64,000 bases of DNA from Acidobacteriota bacterium (GTDB lineage Bacteria; Acidobacteriota; Blastocatellia; RBC074): positions 44,927 through 108,926 of the forward strand of contig JAHBSF010000009.1 of assembly GCA_019639255.1 (NCBI GenBank), given 5' to 3'. A model generated the notes under the pieces. That model was not told the DNA's origin. It ran no database searches and saw only the letters and a list, made by a program, of their open reading frames with translations. This document shows positions 1-10,611 of this stretch, piece after piece; the first letter of the stretch is position 1, and the number at the start of each line of letters is the position of its first letter. The position numbers and the translations under genes were made by a program.

Positions 1-1310
1 TGAAGTATTTCCGCCGCGCGCGTCTTGTTGTTGCCGGTTTTGATAAGGGTGCGAAGTATGAGGCGGCGTTCGGCTTCGTCAAGCGGCGTGCCTACGGGAA
101 GCGTTATGACTTCTTCGGATGCTTCGGCTGACGGCGCATCCAGAAAAGGCGGCAGATGCCGGCGTTCTATGCGGGTTCCGTCGCATACGACGATGGCGTG
201 CTCTACGACGTTGCGCAACTCGCGGACATTGCCGGGCCAGGGGTAGCGGGAAAACAGGTCGAGCACTTCCGGATCAATCAGGCGGGCCGTGCGTGCGTGG
301 CGCTCACGCAGTTCGTCTACAAACGATTGCGCCAGCAGCGGAATGTCCTCGCCGCGCTCGCGAAGCGGCGGCAGCGTTATGTGAATGACGTTAAGGCGGT
401 ATAGCAGGTCTTCGCGCAGCTCACCGCGAGCGACGGCCTGGTGCGGGTCCTTGTTGGTTGCGGCGAGAACGCGCACATCGACCGGGATTTCGCGCGCGGC
501 GCCGAGCCGGCGAACACGGCGCTCTTCGAGCACACGCAGGAGTTTTGCCTGCAGCATAACCGGCATTTCGGCGATTTCGTCCAGGAACAGTGTGCCGGAA
601 TTTGCGAGTTCAAAGCAGCCTTCGCGGCGCATGATTGCGCCCGTAAATGCTCCGCGCTCGTGGCCAAAGAGCTCGGATTCCATTAAACTCTCGGGGATAG
701 CGGAGCAATTTATTGCGACAAACGGCCGGGATGCGCGAGGACTCAATTGATGTATGGTAGCGGCGACGACTTCTTTGCCCGTGCCGGAGTCGCCCGTGAT
801 GAGCACGGACGCCGAAGAGGATGCAACCTGTTCGATGACGCTGTAGATGCGCCGCATCGCCTGCGAGTTTCCGACCATGCGGCCGAATACGCCGTATTCG
901 CTCAACTGCCGGCGCAGGCGCAGGTTTTCTAAACTCGTCGCCGCCTGCTCTACGGCCCGCTGCAGAACTAGTTGAAGCTGGCGGGTATTGACTGGTTTTT
1001 CGAGGTAATAAAACGCACCCTCTTCCTTGACAGCGCGGACCGCATCCTCTACGTTGCCCTGACCGGTCAGCAAAATCACGGACGTGCCCGGTGATTCGTC
1101 GCGCAGGCGTGCAAGCAGACCGAAACCATCGAGACGCGGCATGATTACATCGGTTATTACGGCCGAAGGTTGGAACTCGGACGCGATTGCAAGCGCTTCG
1201 ATTCCGTCGCCTGCGGTCTTGGTTTCATAGCCCCAGGCGGCTACAATCTCGCTCAGTCCGATACGTGCAGCCTGTTCATCGTCAACTATAAGTACTCTTG
1301 CTTGGCTCAT
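1..1310 (-). CDS. Sigma54-dependent response regulator, NtrC family (3' end outside window)
   Basis: The reverse strand reads openly from an ATG at 1310 to the window edge (436 codons). An N-terminal receiver domain has the acidic pair D10/D11 and the phospho-acceptor Asp at residue 54 (ITDVIMP). The AAA+ domain follows, with Walker A GDSGTGKE, the sigma54-contact loop GAFTGA and Walker B GTLFLDEI. The start of a Fis-type helix-turn-helix ([10 protein letters not shown]) lies at the edge. Proteins of this family are phosphorylated by a partner histidine kinase and then remodel sigma54 RNA polymerase at enhancer-dependent promoters. No kinase gene is visible, so it probably lies beyond the edge. 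No Shine-Dalgarno precedes the ATG, and a promoter-like sequence ends only a few bases upstream, so a leaderless mRNA is possible. The last residues are missing. Confidence 0.95.
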   Translation of the reverse strand, partial: MSQARVLIVDDEQAARIGLSEIVAAWGYETKTAGDGIEALAIASEFQPSAVITDVIMPRLDGFGLLARLRDESPGTSVILLTGQGNVEDAVRAVKEEGAFYYLEKPVNTRQLQLVLQRAVEQAATSLENLRLRRQLSEYGVFGRMVGNSQAMRRIYSVIEQVASSSASVLITGDSGTGKEVVAATIHQLSPRASRPFVAINCSAIPESLMESELFGHERGAFTGAIMRREGCFELANSGTLFLDEIAEMPVMLQAKLLRVLEERRVRRLGAAREIPVDVRVLAATNKDPHQAVARGELREDLLYRLNVIHITLPPLRERGEDIPLLAQSFVDELRERHARTARLIDPEVLDLFSRYPWPGNVRELRNVVEHAIVVCDGTRIERRHLPPFLDAPSAEASEEVITLPVGTPLDEAERRLILRTLIKTGNNKTRAAEIL

Positions 1311-1318
1311 CGCCCGAG

Positions 1319-1347
1319 AGTGTACCAATTGTAACGACGGTTGCCAA
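1319..1347 (-). promoter_or_regulatory. Sigma70-type promoter for the response regulator
   Basis: On the minus strand TTGGCA (1347-1342) and TACACT (1324-1319) are separated by 17 nt. The predicted start of transcription falls within 1-3 nt of the ATG at 1310, so the mRNA would be nearly leaderless. Seen by eye only. Confidence 0.4.
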
Positions 1348-1418
1348 TTTCCGAATGCGACAGTCGGTTAATGCTTCAATGTCGGTAATCAAAATCAGGC
1401 CGACGAGGAGACGAAGTA

Positions 1419-4400
1419 ATGTCTTTGCCGATATTCTCCACGCACCGGCAATGCGGACGCCCCCCCCGCCCAGTTCCCTATTTGCTGATTATTTCAACCG
1501 CCCTCATCATCGGGCTTGCAACCTTTGGTCCCGCCGCGTTGCAGGCGCGTCAGGGAAACGCAGCCACCGCTGTGACGGTATCGGCCGCGAACTTTCTCGC
1601 GCCCGTCGCTCCCGATTCAATCGTCGCCACTTTTGGGCAGTCCCTTGCCACAGCAACCGCATCCGCCGACGCACAGCCCCTGCCCGAAACGCTGCTCGGC
1701 ACTACGGTAAGCGTGCGCGATTCGGCCGGAGTTACCCGTAATGCGCCTCTGCTTTTTGTATCCCCGGGACAAATCAACCATCTCATCCCTGCAGGCACGG
1801 CCGCAGGCGAGGCCACGGTAGAGATTCGCTCCGGCGCCGGTGCAATGTCTGCCGGAACGGTTCAGATCCTGAGCGTCGCGCCCTCGATATTCACCGCGAG
1901 CCAGGAAGGCGCCGGTGTAGCGGCGGGCGCTGCATTGCGGGTCACAAACGAGGGAGTGCAGACCTTTGAACCGCTCGCAATGCTGCTCGACGGCCGTTTC
2001 ATTTCGCGTCCCATAGATCTCGGGCCCGAGGGCGAACGCGTATTTCTCGTGCTATTCCTTACAGGCGTCCGCAATGCGCCGAATACAGACGGCAACGACG
2101 AAAACGGCTCGGCGGAAAACGTGCGCGTGCTCGTAGGGGGAATCCTTCAAACACCGCTTTTCTCCGGCGCTCAGGGAACGTTTGCAGGGCTCGATCAGGT
2201 AAACGTGGAGATTCCGAGAACGCTGCTCGATCCCACGCTGCCGGGCAGCCGGCAAATCAACGTATCGGTGAAATCACCGGGCTTCCCCGACTCAAACGAA
2301 GTCGAGATTGCGCTCGCGCCGCTAACAGGCTCTGACCTCGCAATCACCGGTTTTACAGCGCCTCCCGAAGTACTCGCAAATTCGGAAATTCTCCTGAACG
2401 GCTCCGGCATCTCGCCGCTTGTAGCCAACAACAAGATCAGCTTCGGCGAGGGCGCAGGCGATGCCCGCCCGGGAGAGGTGCGCGCAGCAAGCGAAACTCA
2501 GCTTGCCGCCCTCGTTCCCTTCGGCGTTTCTACGGGTCTGATCACCATCAATTCGGACGGGCGCAGTTGGACGAGCGAAGAACCCCTGCGCGTGCGCACA
2601 TCGGTCAGCGCGGTGGTTCGTGATACGGACGGACAACCGTTTTCGCCGCTTTTCGGTGCGCGCGTATGCTTCCCGAACTGTTCTGAAGGTGGAACCGTAT
2701 CGCAGGTGCAGCCCGGCGGATGGTTCGTGCTACCGGATCCGCCGCCCGGTCCCCGGCGCATCTTCGTAATTGAAGTGCCCACGCAGGCCGGCTCACTCAA
2801 TTTCAACCGCACGACGATATCTTCACCCGTAACGGCGGACCGCGATAATCCGCTGCCTCAGCAGGTATACCTTCAGGCCATTTTCGGCCCGAGCGCGGTA
2901 GTGGGCGGCGGCAATGCATTCAAACGCAATGAAAGAATTTCGGCAACAAACGCCGCTTTAGCACGAGCGCCGCAGCGCGACGCACAGACCGGGTTGGTAA
3001 ACCTCTCGATCGAGGGCTTTACTTTTTCGGTGCCCCAAAATACAGACGCAACCTTTCCGGACGGAAGCAAATCGGGCGTGCTGACGCTCACGCCCGTAAA
3101 GAACAGCCTGACGCCCGTGCCTATGCCTCCGGGCGTATTCAGTTCCGCCGTAGTCCAGATTTCGCCCTTCGGCGTACAGTTGGCGCCGGGAGGAACACTG
3201 ACGTTTCCCAACCGGGACGGACTTGGGGCGGCGCCGCTTCCGAATCTTTACAAATATGACCTGAACTCGGCGGCTTTCATCGATACCGGCATCAGGGCGC
3301 AGTTGAGCGAAGACGGAATGTTTTTCGTCACACCCGAGGGTTCGATAACCGAAACCAGCATATATTTCCTGGCCGTACCGCAGAAGACGACCACGCTCGT
3401 AGGTCGCGTACTCGAAAGCGACGGCCGTACACCGATTCGCGGCGCGCTTGTTTCGGCGCGCGGCCGCAATGCCACTACGGACGGCAACGGAGGCTACAGC
3501 CTTACTCAGGTTCCTACGGGCGAGGTGGATACCGAAATCCCGGAGCCGGGGCTTCGATCGGCGCAGAATCGAACGCGAAGGAATTCGGCCATAACGATCA
3601 AGGTCGAAACCAGCTACTTGCGCCCGAGCGGACGCACAGACAGCGCTACACAGGATATAAACGACCCGACTCCGGGCGGCATTACGAACGTTCCCACGCT
3701 GCTTTTGACATCCTCGGACTCCAACCGCCCACCGTCGGTCAATCTCCCCTCGTTTACGACCATTTACGCCACCGAAATACGTGATTTACCCGTATTAGTC
3801 ACTGAACTCGACGCCGGACAAACCATTGCGAACGTTACGGTCGCAGGAGCGGAGTTTGCGTCGCTCGAAAGTCAGGGCGGCGGTGCATATCTTCTTCGCC
3901 TGGCGCCGCAAACCGGCGATGTACAGGAGCACATTCTTACAATAACCGCAACGGATTCGGCCGGAGGCGCAACCAGCATCAACCTGACGGTAGTGGTATT
4001 TCCGCTGCCCACGGCCGCTGCGCAGGCAGTTGCAACAAATCCGAATACTCCGGTAGCGGTGACGCTTGGAGGATCGGATGCGGACGACCTGCCGCTGATT
4101 TTTGAGATCGTCACACAACCGGCGCGCGGAACACTCTCGGGCGCGCCTCCTTCACTGACCTACACGCCGAATACCGGCTCTTTCGGAGTCGATTCATTCA
4201 CGTTCAAGGTAAGCAACGGAATCGTAGAAAGCGAGCCCGCAACCGTCACCGTTACGATCAACAATCCGGCTCCGGTAATCGTTTCACTCTCGCCCAATAC
4301 TACATCGACGCTGAACGGGACATTCGAGTTGAAAGTATTCGGAACCGGGTTCGCACCGAATGCAGTAGTCAGATTCAACGGCGCGGCGCGTGCTACGACA

Positions 4401-7325
4401 TCGTTCGGGGCAACGGAGCTTCAGGCGGTAATTCCGGGTTCGGACATATCGCAACCGGGCTCTGCTTCCGTAACGGTATTCAATCCTGCACCGGGCGGCG
4501 GAGAATCGAACGCGGAGACATTCGTCATCACCAATCCGGCTCCGACGATTGAAAGCCTGTCGCCGTCTACTGCCATTTCGGAAGGCCCGGGATTTACGCT
4601 TACGATCAAGGGCTCGGATTTCGCTCCCGGCGCCATCGCGTTCTGGAACGGCGCTCCGCGCGATACTGCGTTTTCCGATTCGAACACTCTTCTGGTGAGC
4701 ATACCGGCAAGCGACATTTTCGCCCCCGGAACGGCTCAGGTTAACGTAATGAATCCGGCGCCGGGCGGAGGAGAAACCGCATCGCTCGAGTTTATGATCA
4801 ATAACCCGGCGCCCGTACTGACCTCGATCAGCCCCAATACCGTCGACGCCGGCGGGCCGGCGTTCGTGCTCACGCTCAATGGATCGGATTTCAGGCCCAG
4901 TTCCACTGCGGTAATCGACATCGAAGGTTTTTTTGACCTTGCTACCACCTATATCAGTTCAACCCAACTGACTGCCGTAGTTCCGGAGTTCATCCGTGAA
5001 TTTCCCAACGTCGAATCCGTGCAGGTCAGTACGCCTGGCCCCGGCGGCGGTCTGTCCAACGGGGTAGAGCTTTCCATACAATACCCCGTGCCGACGCTGA
5101 CAATGATTTCACCCAGTACACTGCCCGTCGAACCGCCTAATGTCGGTCTGATGGAGCCGGAAATCACGCTGACGGGTACCAACTTCTTACCGTTTGGGAC
5201 TGTGGCGCTGCTGGATGGAGAACCGCGTGAGACCGAGTATATCAACAGCACTGAATTGAGAATGACGCTCACCGAGGTAGACATTCAGCTCGGTGCAGTG
5301 CGCAACATTACCGTGTTCAATCCATCACCCGGCGGAGGCGCATCTGCTCCTCAGATTCTGACCATCACAAATCCGACGCCCAGCGTTCTGGAGCTTTTCC
5401 CATTCAGCGTAGATGCGGGCGGTGATGGATTTTCTCTGGGCGTCATCGGGTCGAATTTCGTTTTGAATTCCGTCATAAGAGTAAACGGCGTAGATCGAGA
5501 AACGCAGTACCTGGGCGATGTTATTGTGAGGGTGAACATCGACGCAGCCGAGATCGAGGAACCCGGATCGCTGTCAGTACAGGTATTCAATCCCGAACCC
5601 GAGGGCGGACTATCTCAGACCTTGATGCTTTCGATAACGGCGCCGTTACCGATCATTGATATGATCAGCCCGGATTCAACGACGGCGAACGGAAGCGAGA
5701 ACGTGGTTGTGACGCTCACGGGATCGAACTTCATTTCGAACGCGCAGGTTTCTCTTTGCGGAGACGTGCCGCTCTCGACTACGTTCGTGAATTCAACCAC
5801 GCTCGAAGTCACACTGACGCCCGATGACCTGATCACCAACCTCGTCTGTCCGTTTACGGTTTCTCAAACCGACGGCTTTACGGTGCAAATGAATGAAAGC
5901 CCCAATTTCACTATCAATGCCCTGCAACCCGTCGGCAACTCGCTGTCGCCTACAGTAGTCTTTATCGGCGACGGCGACTTCGACCTGACGATTATGGGAG
6001 ACGAGTTCACCACGAGATCCGACATTTTATGGGAGGATTTCGATTTTCAGGAGGAGGAGACGGTTTTCATCAATCTCGGCGGAACGCGCATCAGCAAAAC
6101 GGAGCTGATGACCGAGGTGCCGGGCTCCCTGATTTCGGATGTCGAGCTGCATTTCGGCTCCCACGACATAGATGTATTCACGCCGACGCCGGGGGGAGGA
6201 TATCTGGATGAACCGCTTTCCATTTTCGTGGCATCTGGCACCGGCTTCAATTTCGGCGGCACGCAGTTCCGAAGCGACGGCACTCCGGCGCGCTCGCGCC
6301 TTGCGCACTCGCAGCTTACCGACGGACGCATCATCTCTACCGGCGGACGTAAATCCGGCGGCGGGGCAATGTTCGCCATAATGAGCCTCGTCGAGGCGTT
6401 CGACCCCGTGGCCGAAGCCTGGACGCGCCTCGCCAACATGTTCTTCCCGCGCGAAAATCATTCGGCTACCGTTCTCGGCGGCGGCCAACACGACGGCAGG
6501 CAGGCAGGCGAAATCGTAGTAATCGGCGGTCGCGGCATGAAAAACAAGGAGTTCGCTTCGCACACCGTCGAAATCTACGACGCAGCCACAAATACCTGGC
6601 GCCGCGCCGCCGATTCCCTGTTCGAGCATATCGGCCATACCACTACGCGCCTTGCAGACGGCCGACTCCTCGTAGCAGGCGGCACGGACCAATATCATCA
6701 AGCGCACGGCAAAGCGGAAATCTACAATCCGCACCTCAACTCGTGGACGCCCGCAGGAGAACTGCTCGAAGCGCGGGCGGGACACGCTGCGGTGTTGCTG
6801 GGAGACGGCCGCGTAGCTTTATTCGGCGGCGCGAGCCGGGACGCAGCGCGGGCCGGAGTAGAGATCTTCGATCCCGCAACCGGTCTCTGGTCCTCGGGCG
6901 GTTCGCTGCAGATTGCGCGGGCGGGACACTCGACGACATTGCTCGCCGACGGCCGCGTGCTGCTCGCAGGGGGCGAGAGCTTCGATGCTCAGGCGACAGC
7001 GGAAATTTATGACCCGCAATCGGGAGCTTCCGTTCTCGTAGACCGTATGCTGACGCCGCGCAGCGCGCATACGGCCACGCTGCTCGCAGACGGCGATGTA
7101 CTCATCACCGGAGGCTTGAACCACAAGCAGGAGGCTACCGCTGCTTGCGAAATCTTCAGCGTCAGAACGGGTAAGTGGACCGTAGTCGACGATCTGGACG
7201 GGCCTCGCAGCCATCACACGGCTGCGGCGCTCGATAACGGACGCGTAATGATATTCGGCAACCGCATCATTACGCCGCGCGCAGTACAACGGGAGTTTTA
7301 CTTCGCGCGCCCGTCGCTGCGCTGA
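1419..7325 (+). CDS. Large secreted IPT/TIG-repeat and Kelch-repeat surface protein
   Basis: A 1968-residue protein preceded by GAGGAG at a good distance from the ATG. An N-terminal hydrophobic segment (about residues 20-45) should direct export. Domains in order: a Solibacter-type domain (TIGR03437-like, about 50-165, with FVSPGQINHLIPA); a mixed beta region; a carboxypeptidase-regulatory-like domain near 665 (LVGRVLESDGRTPIRGALV); cadherin/Big-like modules at about 770-945; about seven IPT/TIG repeats from about 948 to 1600, each opening with a PAP..xSLSP-type motif and often ending in a PAPGGG-type turn; and a C-terminal beta-propeller of about six Kelch-like repeats (HTTTRLADGRLLVAGG type) from about 1615. 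These folds suggest an extracellular binding or adhesion role. Substrate and partner are unknown. The joining of an IPT stalk to a Kelch head is the notable feature. No cell-wall anchor motif was seen. Confidence 0.9.
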   Translation: MSLPIFSTHRQCGRPPRPVPYLLIISTALIIGLATFGPAALQARQGNAATAVTVSAANFLAPVAPDSIVATFGQSLATATASADAQPLPETLLGTTVSVRDSAGVTRNAPLLFVSPGQINHLIPAGTAAGEATVEIRSGAGAMSAGTVQILSVAPSIFTASQEGAGVAAGAALRVTNEGVQTFEPLAMLLDGRFISRPIDLGPEGERVFLVLFLTGVRNAPNTDGNDENGSAENVRVLVGGILQTPLFSGAQGTFAGLDQVNVEIPRTLLDPTLPGSRQINVSVKSPGFPDSNEVEIALAPLTGSDLAITGFTAPPEVLANSEILLNGSGISPLVANNKISFGEGAGDARPGEVRAASETQLAALVPFGVSTGLITINSDGRSWTSEEPLRVRTSVSAVVRDTDGQPFSPLFGARVCFPNCSEGGTVSQVQPGGWFVLPDPPPGPRRIFVIEVPTQAGSLNFNRTTISSPVTADRDNPLPQQVYLQAIFGPSAVVGGGNAFKRNERISATNAALARAPQRDAQTGLVNLSIEGFTFSVPQNTDATFPDGSKSGVLTLTPVKNSLTPVPMPPGVFSSAVVQISPFGVQLAPGGTLTFPNRDGLGAAPLPNLYKYDLNSAAFIDTGIRAQLSEDGMFFVTPEGSITETSIYFLAVPQKTTTLVGRVLESDGRTPIRGALVSARGRNATTDGNGGYSLTQVPTGEVDTEIPEPGLRSAQNRTRRNSAITIKVETSYLRPSGRTDSATQDINDPTPGGITNVPTLLLTSSDSNRPPSVNLPSFTTIYATEIRDLPVLVTELDAGQTIANVTVAGAEFASLESQGGGAYLLRLAPQTGDVQEHILTITATDSAGGATSINLTVVVFPLPTAAAQAVATNPNTPVAVTLGGSDADDLPLIFEIVTQPARGTLSGAPPSLTYTPNTGSFGVDSFTFKVSNGIVESEPATVTVTINNPAPVIVSLSPNTTSTLNGTFELKVFGTGFAPNAVVRFNGAARATTSFGATELQAVIPGSDISQPGSASVTVFNPAPGGGESNAETFVITNPAPTIESLSPSTAISEGPGFTLTIKGSDFAPGAIAFWNGAPRDTAFSDSNTLLVSIPASDIFAPGTAQVNVMNPAPGGGETASLEFMINNPAPVLTSISPNTVDAGGPAFVLTLNGSDFRPSSTAVIDIEGFFDLATTYISSTQLTAVVPEFIREFPNVESVQVSTPGPGGGLSNGVELSIQYPVPTLTMISPSTLPVEPPNVGLMEPEITLTGTNFLPFGTVALLDGEPRETEYINSTELRMTLTEVDIQLGAVRNITVFNPSPGGGASAPQILTITNPTPSVLELFPFSVDAGGDGFSLGVIGSNFVLNSVIRVNGVDRETQYLGDVIVRVNIDAAEIEEPGSLSVQVFNPEPEGGLSQTLMLSITAPLPIIDMISPDSTTANGSENVVVTLTGSNFISNAQVSLCGDVPLSTTFVNSTTLEVTLTPDDLITNLVCPFTVSQTDGFTVQMNESPNFTINALQPVGNSLSPTVVFIGDGDFDLTIMGDEFTTRSDILWEDFDFQEEETVFINLGGTRISKTELMTEVPGSLISDVELHFGSHDIDVFTPTPGGGYLDEPLSIFVASGTGFNFGGTQFRSDGTPARSRLAHSQLTDGRIISTGGRKSGGGAMFAIMSLVEAFDPVAEAWTRLANMFFPRENHSATVLGGGQHDGRQAGEIVVIGGRGMKNKEFASHTVEIYDAATNTWRRAADSLFEHIGHTTTRLADGRLLVAGGTDQYHQAHGKAEIYNPHLNSWTPAGELLEARAGHAAVLLGDGRVALFGGASRDAARAGVEIFDPATGLWSSGGSLQIARAGHSTTLLADGRVLLAGGESFDAQATAEIYDPQSGASVLVDRMLTPRSAHTATLLADGDVLITGGLNHKQEATAACEIFSVRTGKWTVVDDLDGPRSHHTAAALDNGRVMIFGNRIITPRAVQREFYFARPSLR

Positions 7326-7330
7326 CGCAC

Positions 7331-7380
7331 GAAAGAGACCGCGGAATTCACGGAAAATTTCTGCGTATTCCGCGGTCTCA
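7331..7380. repeat. Type B palindrome (CCGCGGAAT variant)
   Basis: GAGACCGCGGAAT (7335-7347) and its perfect reverse complement (7367-7379) form a 13-bp stem. It sits between the surface-protein stop and the murB ATG at 7387. It resembles the variant palindromes at 22552, 47543 and 53745 and may act as a terminator or mRNA-end hairpin, although no T-run follows. Confidence 0.75.
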
Positions 7381-7386
7381 CTACAT

Positions 7387-8454
7387 ATGAACGGAACCAC
7401 AGGACTTCGCGAGCACGTTCCGCTCGCGGCGTTTACTACGCTCGGCGTAGGCGGACCGGCCCGATACTTCATCGAGCTTTACAGCGAATCCGACCTTGCT
7501 CCGGCGCTTGCCTTCGCCGAACGAAAACGACTGCCCGTATTCATTCTCGGCGGCGGAAGCAACATCCTCGTTTCCGACGAGGGATTTCGCGGCCTGGTTA
7601 TTCACGTAGCCCTTCGCGGCGTATCGTCGCAACCCGCAGGCAATCACACGATCATCACCGCTGCTGCGGGCGAAAACTGGGACGCGATTGTGGCCGCTGC
7701 AGTGAGCGATGGTCTTTCAGGCATCGAGTGTCTGAGCGGCATACCCGGTTCCGTAGGCGGCACGCCCGTGCAGAACGTCGGAGCTTACGGGCAGGAAGTA
7801 AGCCAATCAATTACTCGCGTGCGGGCTTTCGACCGCGAAGAAAATCGCGGTGTTGAATTGCAGGCGTCCGAATGCGCGTTTTCCTACCGTTCAAGCATAT
7901 TCAATACATCGCTGCAAAACCGTTTCATCATTTTATCGGTTGATTTCCGCCTGCACTGCGACGGAGAACCGGCGATCGTTTATCCGGATCTGCAAAGAAT
8001 GTTTGAAAGCCGGGAATCTGATGCCACTCTCGCGGATGTGCGCAAAGCAGTGTTGAATATCAGGGCGGCAAAGGGGATGCTTATAGACGGAAGCGTTGAG
8101 GACAGTCGCAGCGCGGGATCGTTTTTCAGGAATCCGGTAGTCGAGCGCACGTTTTTCGAACGAATAGCATCGGAGTTCAGCGAGAGCGTGCCGGGATTTA
8201 CTCTCGATGACGGAAAGGTCAAGATTCCGGCGGCGTGGTTGATTGAAAAAGCCGGATTTCGCCGGGGCGATACGCGCGGGCGCGCCGCTATTTCGCGGAA
8301 ACATTCGCTGGCGATTGTGAACCTGGGCGGAGCTACCGCGCACGAAATAGTTTCGTTAGCCTCGCAAATCGTCGAACGTGTGCACCAGCGATTTGGAATC
8401 GTGCTCACGCCCGAGCCCGTAATGATCGGATTTGACCGGCAATATCCGGTTTAG
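7387..8454 (+). CDS. murB: UDP-N-acetylenolpyruvoylglucosamine reductase
   Basis: 355 residues, usual for a type I MurB. It reduces the enolpyruvyl group of UDP-GlcNAc-enolpyruvate with NADPH in the cytoplasm, giving UDP-MurNAc for peptidoglycan. The FAD-binding motifs are clear: TTLGVGGPARYF near the N-terminus, ILGGGSNILVSD at about residue 55, and GIPGSVGGTPVQNVGAYGQE at about 120. The catalytic serine lies in GSFFRNP at about 240, and the C-terminal KIPAAWLIEKAG motif is present. The ATG lies 7 nt after a perfect palindrome, with no recognisable Shine-Dalgarno. murA is 2 kb away on the opposite strand, so the two committed steps of muramic acid synthesis are close but not co-transcribed. 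Confidence 0.97.
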   Translation: MNGTTGLREHVPLAAFTTLGVGGPARYFIELYSESDLAPALAFAERKRLPVFILGGGSNILVSDEGFRGLVIHVALRGVSSQPAGNHTIITAAAGENWDAIVAAAVSDGLSGIECLSGIPGSVGGTPVQNVGAYGQEVSQSITRVRAFDREENRGVELQASECAFSYRSSIFNTSLQNRFIILSVDFRLHCDGEPAIVYPDLQRMFESRESDATLADVRKAVLNIRAAKGMLIDGSVEDSRSAGSFFRNPVVERTFFERIASEFSESVPGFTLDDGKVKIPAAWLIEKAGFRRGDTRGRAAISRKHSLAIVNLGGATAHEIVSLASQIVERVHQRFGIVLTPEPVMIGFDRQYPV

Positions 8455-8456
8455 GG

Positions 8457-8530
8457 GAAAGAGAGATAACGGAACAGACGAAAATAGACGAAAATAGACG
8501 AAAACTACGGAAATACTCGACATTTCCGTC
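8457..8530. repeat. ACGRAA palindrome family, copy 1 (one arm nearly lost)
   Basis: The left arm is complete and expanded: after GAGAGATAACGGAAC there are repeated ACGAAAATAG units spaced 10 nt apart. The right arm is reduced to a short ATTTCCGTC remnant. The AGGAG ribosome binding site of the next gene (8535-8539) follows immediately. Confidence 0.85.
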
Positions 8531-8547
8531 ATTCAGGAGCAATGGTC

Positions 8548-10503
8548 ATGAAAGAGTCGCTGCGAGGGAAAGTCGTTTCAATATTTTTCGGGCTGGCAGT
8601 TCTGGCCGGATACGCTTTGTCTGCGCACGCGCAGGATGCGACACAGGTTCAAAGTCCGGAACAGGAGGCGCTGAACAAAAAAGCGCTCGCATTGCTCGAC
8701 GGAGTGATCGCCGATTCGATGTCCTTGCGGTTGCCTGAAAACCGCGCCCGCGTACAGATTGCCGCGGCCGATCTGCTTTGGGAACGCGACGAGGGGCGCG
8801 CCCGCGCGCTGTTTGCCGAAGCGGGCGCAGCCATTGCCGAGATGATGCGCTCACTCGATCCGAACGACCGGCAGTATGCAAACCAGTTGCGCGTGCCCGC
8901 TCAACTTCGCCAGGAACTGCTGCTGACCGCTGCTCGCTACGATGCAACCATCGCTTATCAGTTGCTCCAGACTACCAGACCGCCGCAACCCGTAATGCAG
9001 GGCGGCACGCCGGGTATACCGGGACGCGGGGGACGCCCAATAGCATCGGAAACCGATGTAGAGCAGTCGCTTCTTGCCCAGATCGCCGCACTCGATCCGA
9101 AGCTCGCGCTTCAGAACGCCGAGGAGATGCTTGCGCGGGGAGAGTACTCCAACACGCTTTCGCGCGTGCTCGGCGAACTCAACCGCAAGGATCGCGAAAG
9201 CGCCGCAAAGTTCAGCGACAAACTGGTAAGAAAACTGCAAAGCGAAAACCTGATTGCCAACCGCGATGCCGGCTCGCTTGCCGTCGTAATGCTTCAGGCG
9301 GGCCCTATGCCGGAAACCAAACCGGGCGAGGTGCAGATCGTTTCGCCGCGCTCGCCGCGCGTGCTTGCTGCGTCAACATATCAGAACCTGCTCGAAAGCG
9401 TGGTAAACGCCGTTCTCAAAGCGCCGGCGACGAATCCGCAGCAGGGCGCAGGCGCGCGTGGACAGAACAATCCGCGCGCAGGTCAGCGGCAAAACAATCC
9501 CCGCGGCGGGCAAAACAATCAGAACACCCAGCCTTCTGAAGAACAGTTGCAACAGATGAATGCGCGCGTATTCGCCTTCGGCGTGCAATCGCTGCTGCCG
9601 CGCATAGACGAATATGCCCCGTCGCGCGCTGCAGGGGTGCGCGAAAAACTCGCCGCGATGGGCATGCGCAACCTGGATCAGCGCGCAGCGCTGAATCAGT
9701 TCACCGAGGCCATGCAGCAGGGTACAGCCGACGCAATGATTGCCGCCGCCGCTACGATGCCGCAGCAAATGCAATCGCGCATCTACAGGCAGGCGGCCTT
9801 GCGCGCACTCGATGAAGGCGACGTCAACCGCGCGCGGCAGATAGCGGGCGCGCACCTCGAACCGGCCGAGCGCGACTCGGTGCTGAAAACCATCGAACTG
9901 CGTGCAGCAGCAAAACAGGCCGGAACGGCAAAAATCGAGGAGATTCGCGGATCGCTTTCCCGTCTGCGCACCGACGATGAACGCGTGCGGCAGTTGATCC
10001 AACTCGTTCAGATGGCTAAAAAGGACAATCCTCCGCTTGCCTCGCTGCTGCTCGAAGACGCGCGCAACCTCGTCAACCGCCGCGCAAACAATTATCAGCA
10101 GTTCGATCTTCAGCTCCAGGTAGCTCGCGCTTATGCGGATGTCGATTCATCGCGCAGCTTCGAGATACTCGAATCCGGCATCCGCCAGCTCAATGAAATG
10201 CTGCCCGCAGCGGCGATGCTTTCCGGGTTCGACCTCAACGTATTCAAGGACGGCGAGATGCCGATTCAGGGCGGCGGACAACTCGGGCGTACCGTGCAGC
10301 GTTACGCCGAAGAACTCGCCGAACTCTCGAAATACGATTTCGACCGTGCACAAAGCGAAGCCGACAGGTTTTACCTGGCCGAACCGAGACTGATGGCGAG
10401 ACTCGCGATGGTGCGGGAGATTTTCGGCATTGAACCCGTAGAGACGAATGCCGAAGGCGGACAAAGAGGCTTCGGACAAGCGCCGCCCTTCGTGCGCAGA
10501 TGA
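8548..10503 (+). CDS. Secreted alpha-helical protein of unknown function
   Basis: 651 residues from the ATG at 8548, which has AGGAG 8 nt upstream. An in-frame ATG at 8542 is too close to that site. A signal peptide covers about residues 1-28, ending in SAHAQ. The rest is rich in Ala, Glu, Gln and Arg and looks like an alpha-helical solenoid, perhaps divergent TPR-like. A low-complexity Asn/Gln/Gly/Arg linker lies near residues 300-335 (PRAGQRQNNPRGGQNNQN). No catalytic motif was recognised. It stands alone between murB and the convergent murA operon and ends one base into a long palindrome. Export to the periplasm is supported; function is not. Confidence 0.85.
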   Translation: MKESLRGKVVSIFFGLAVLAGYALSAHAQDATQVQSPEQEALNKKALALLDGVIADSMSLRLPENRARVQIAAADLLWERDEGRARALFAEAGAAIAEMMRSLDPNDRQYANQLRVPAQLRQELLLTAARYDATIAYQLLQTTRPPQPVMQGGTPGIPGRGGRPIASETDVEQSLLAQIAALDPKLALQNAEEMLARGEYSNTLSRVLGELNRKDRESAAKFSDKLVRKLQSENLIANRDAGSLAVVMLQAGPMPETKPGEVQIVSPRSPRVLAASTYQNLLESVVNAVLKAPATNPQQGAGARGQNNPRAGQRQNNPRGGQNNQNTQPSEEQLQQMNARVFAFGVQSLLPRIDEYAPSRAAGVREKLAAMGMRNLDQRAALNQFTEAMQQGTADAMIAAAATMPQQMQSRIYRQAALRALDEGDVNRARQIAGAHLEPAERDSVLKTIELRAAAKQAGTAKIEEIRGSLSRLRTDDERVRQLIQLVQMAKKDNPPLASLLLEDARNLVNRRANNYQQFDLQLQVARAYADVDSSRSFEILESGIRQLNEMLPAAAMLSGFDLNVFKDGEMPIQGGGQLGRTVQRYAEELAELSKYDFDRAQSEADRFYLAEPRLMARLAMVREIFGIEPVETNAEGGQRGFGQAPPFVRR

Positions 10504-10611
10504 AGAAAGAATAACGGAACAGACGGAATAAACGAAACAAACGGAAAGATGCCCTGGCTATGCATCTTTCCATTTGTTTCGTTTATTCCGTCTGTTCCGT
10601 TATTCTCTCCC
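10503..10611. repeat. ACGRAA palindrome family, copy 2 (near-perfect, convergent genes)
   Basis: Arms at about 10503-10550 and 10564-10610 match almost perfectly over more than 40 bp, with a 13-nt loop. It begins at the stop codon of the upstream plus-strand gene, and the right arm supplies the TAA stop of murA (10600-10602). As RNA either strand would form a very long hairpin, so a bidirectional transcript-end role is plausible. Confidence 0.9.
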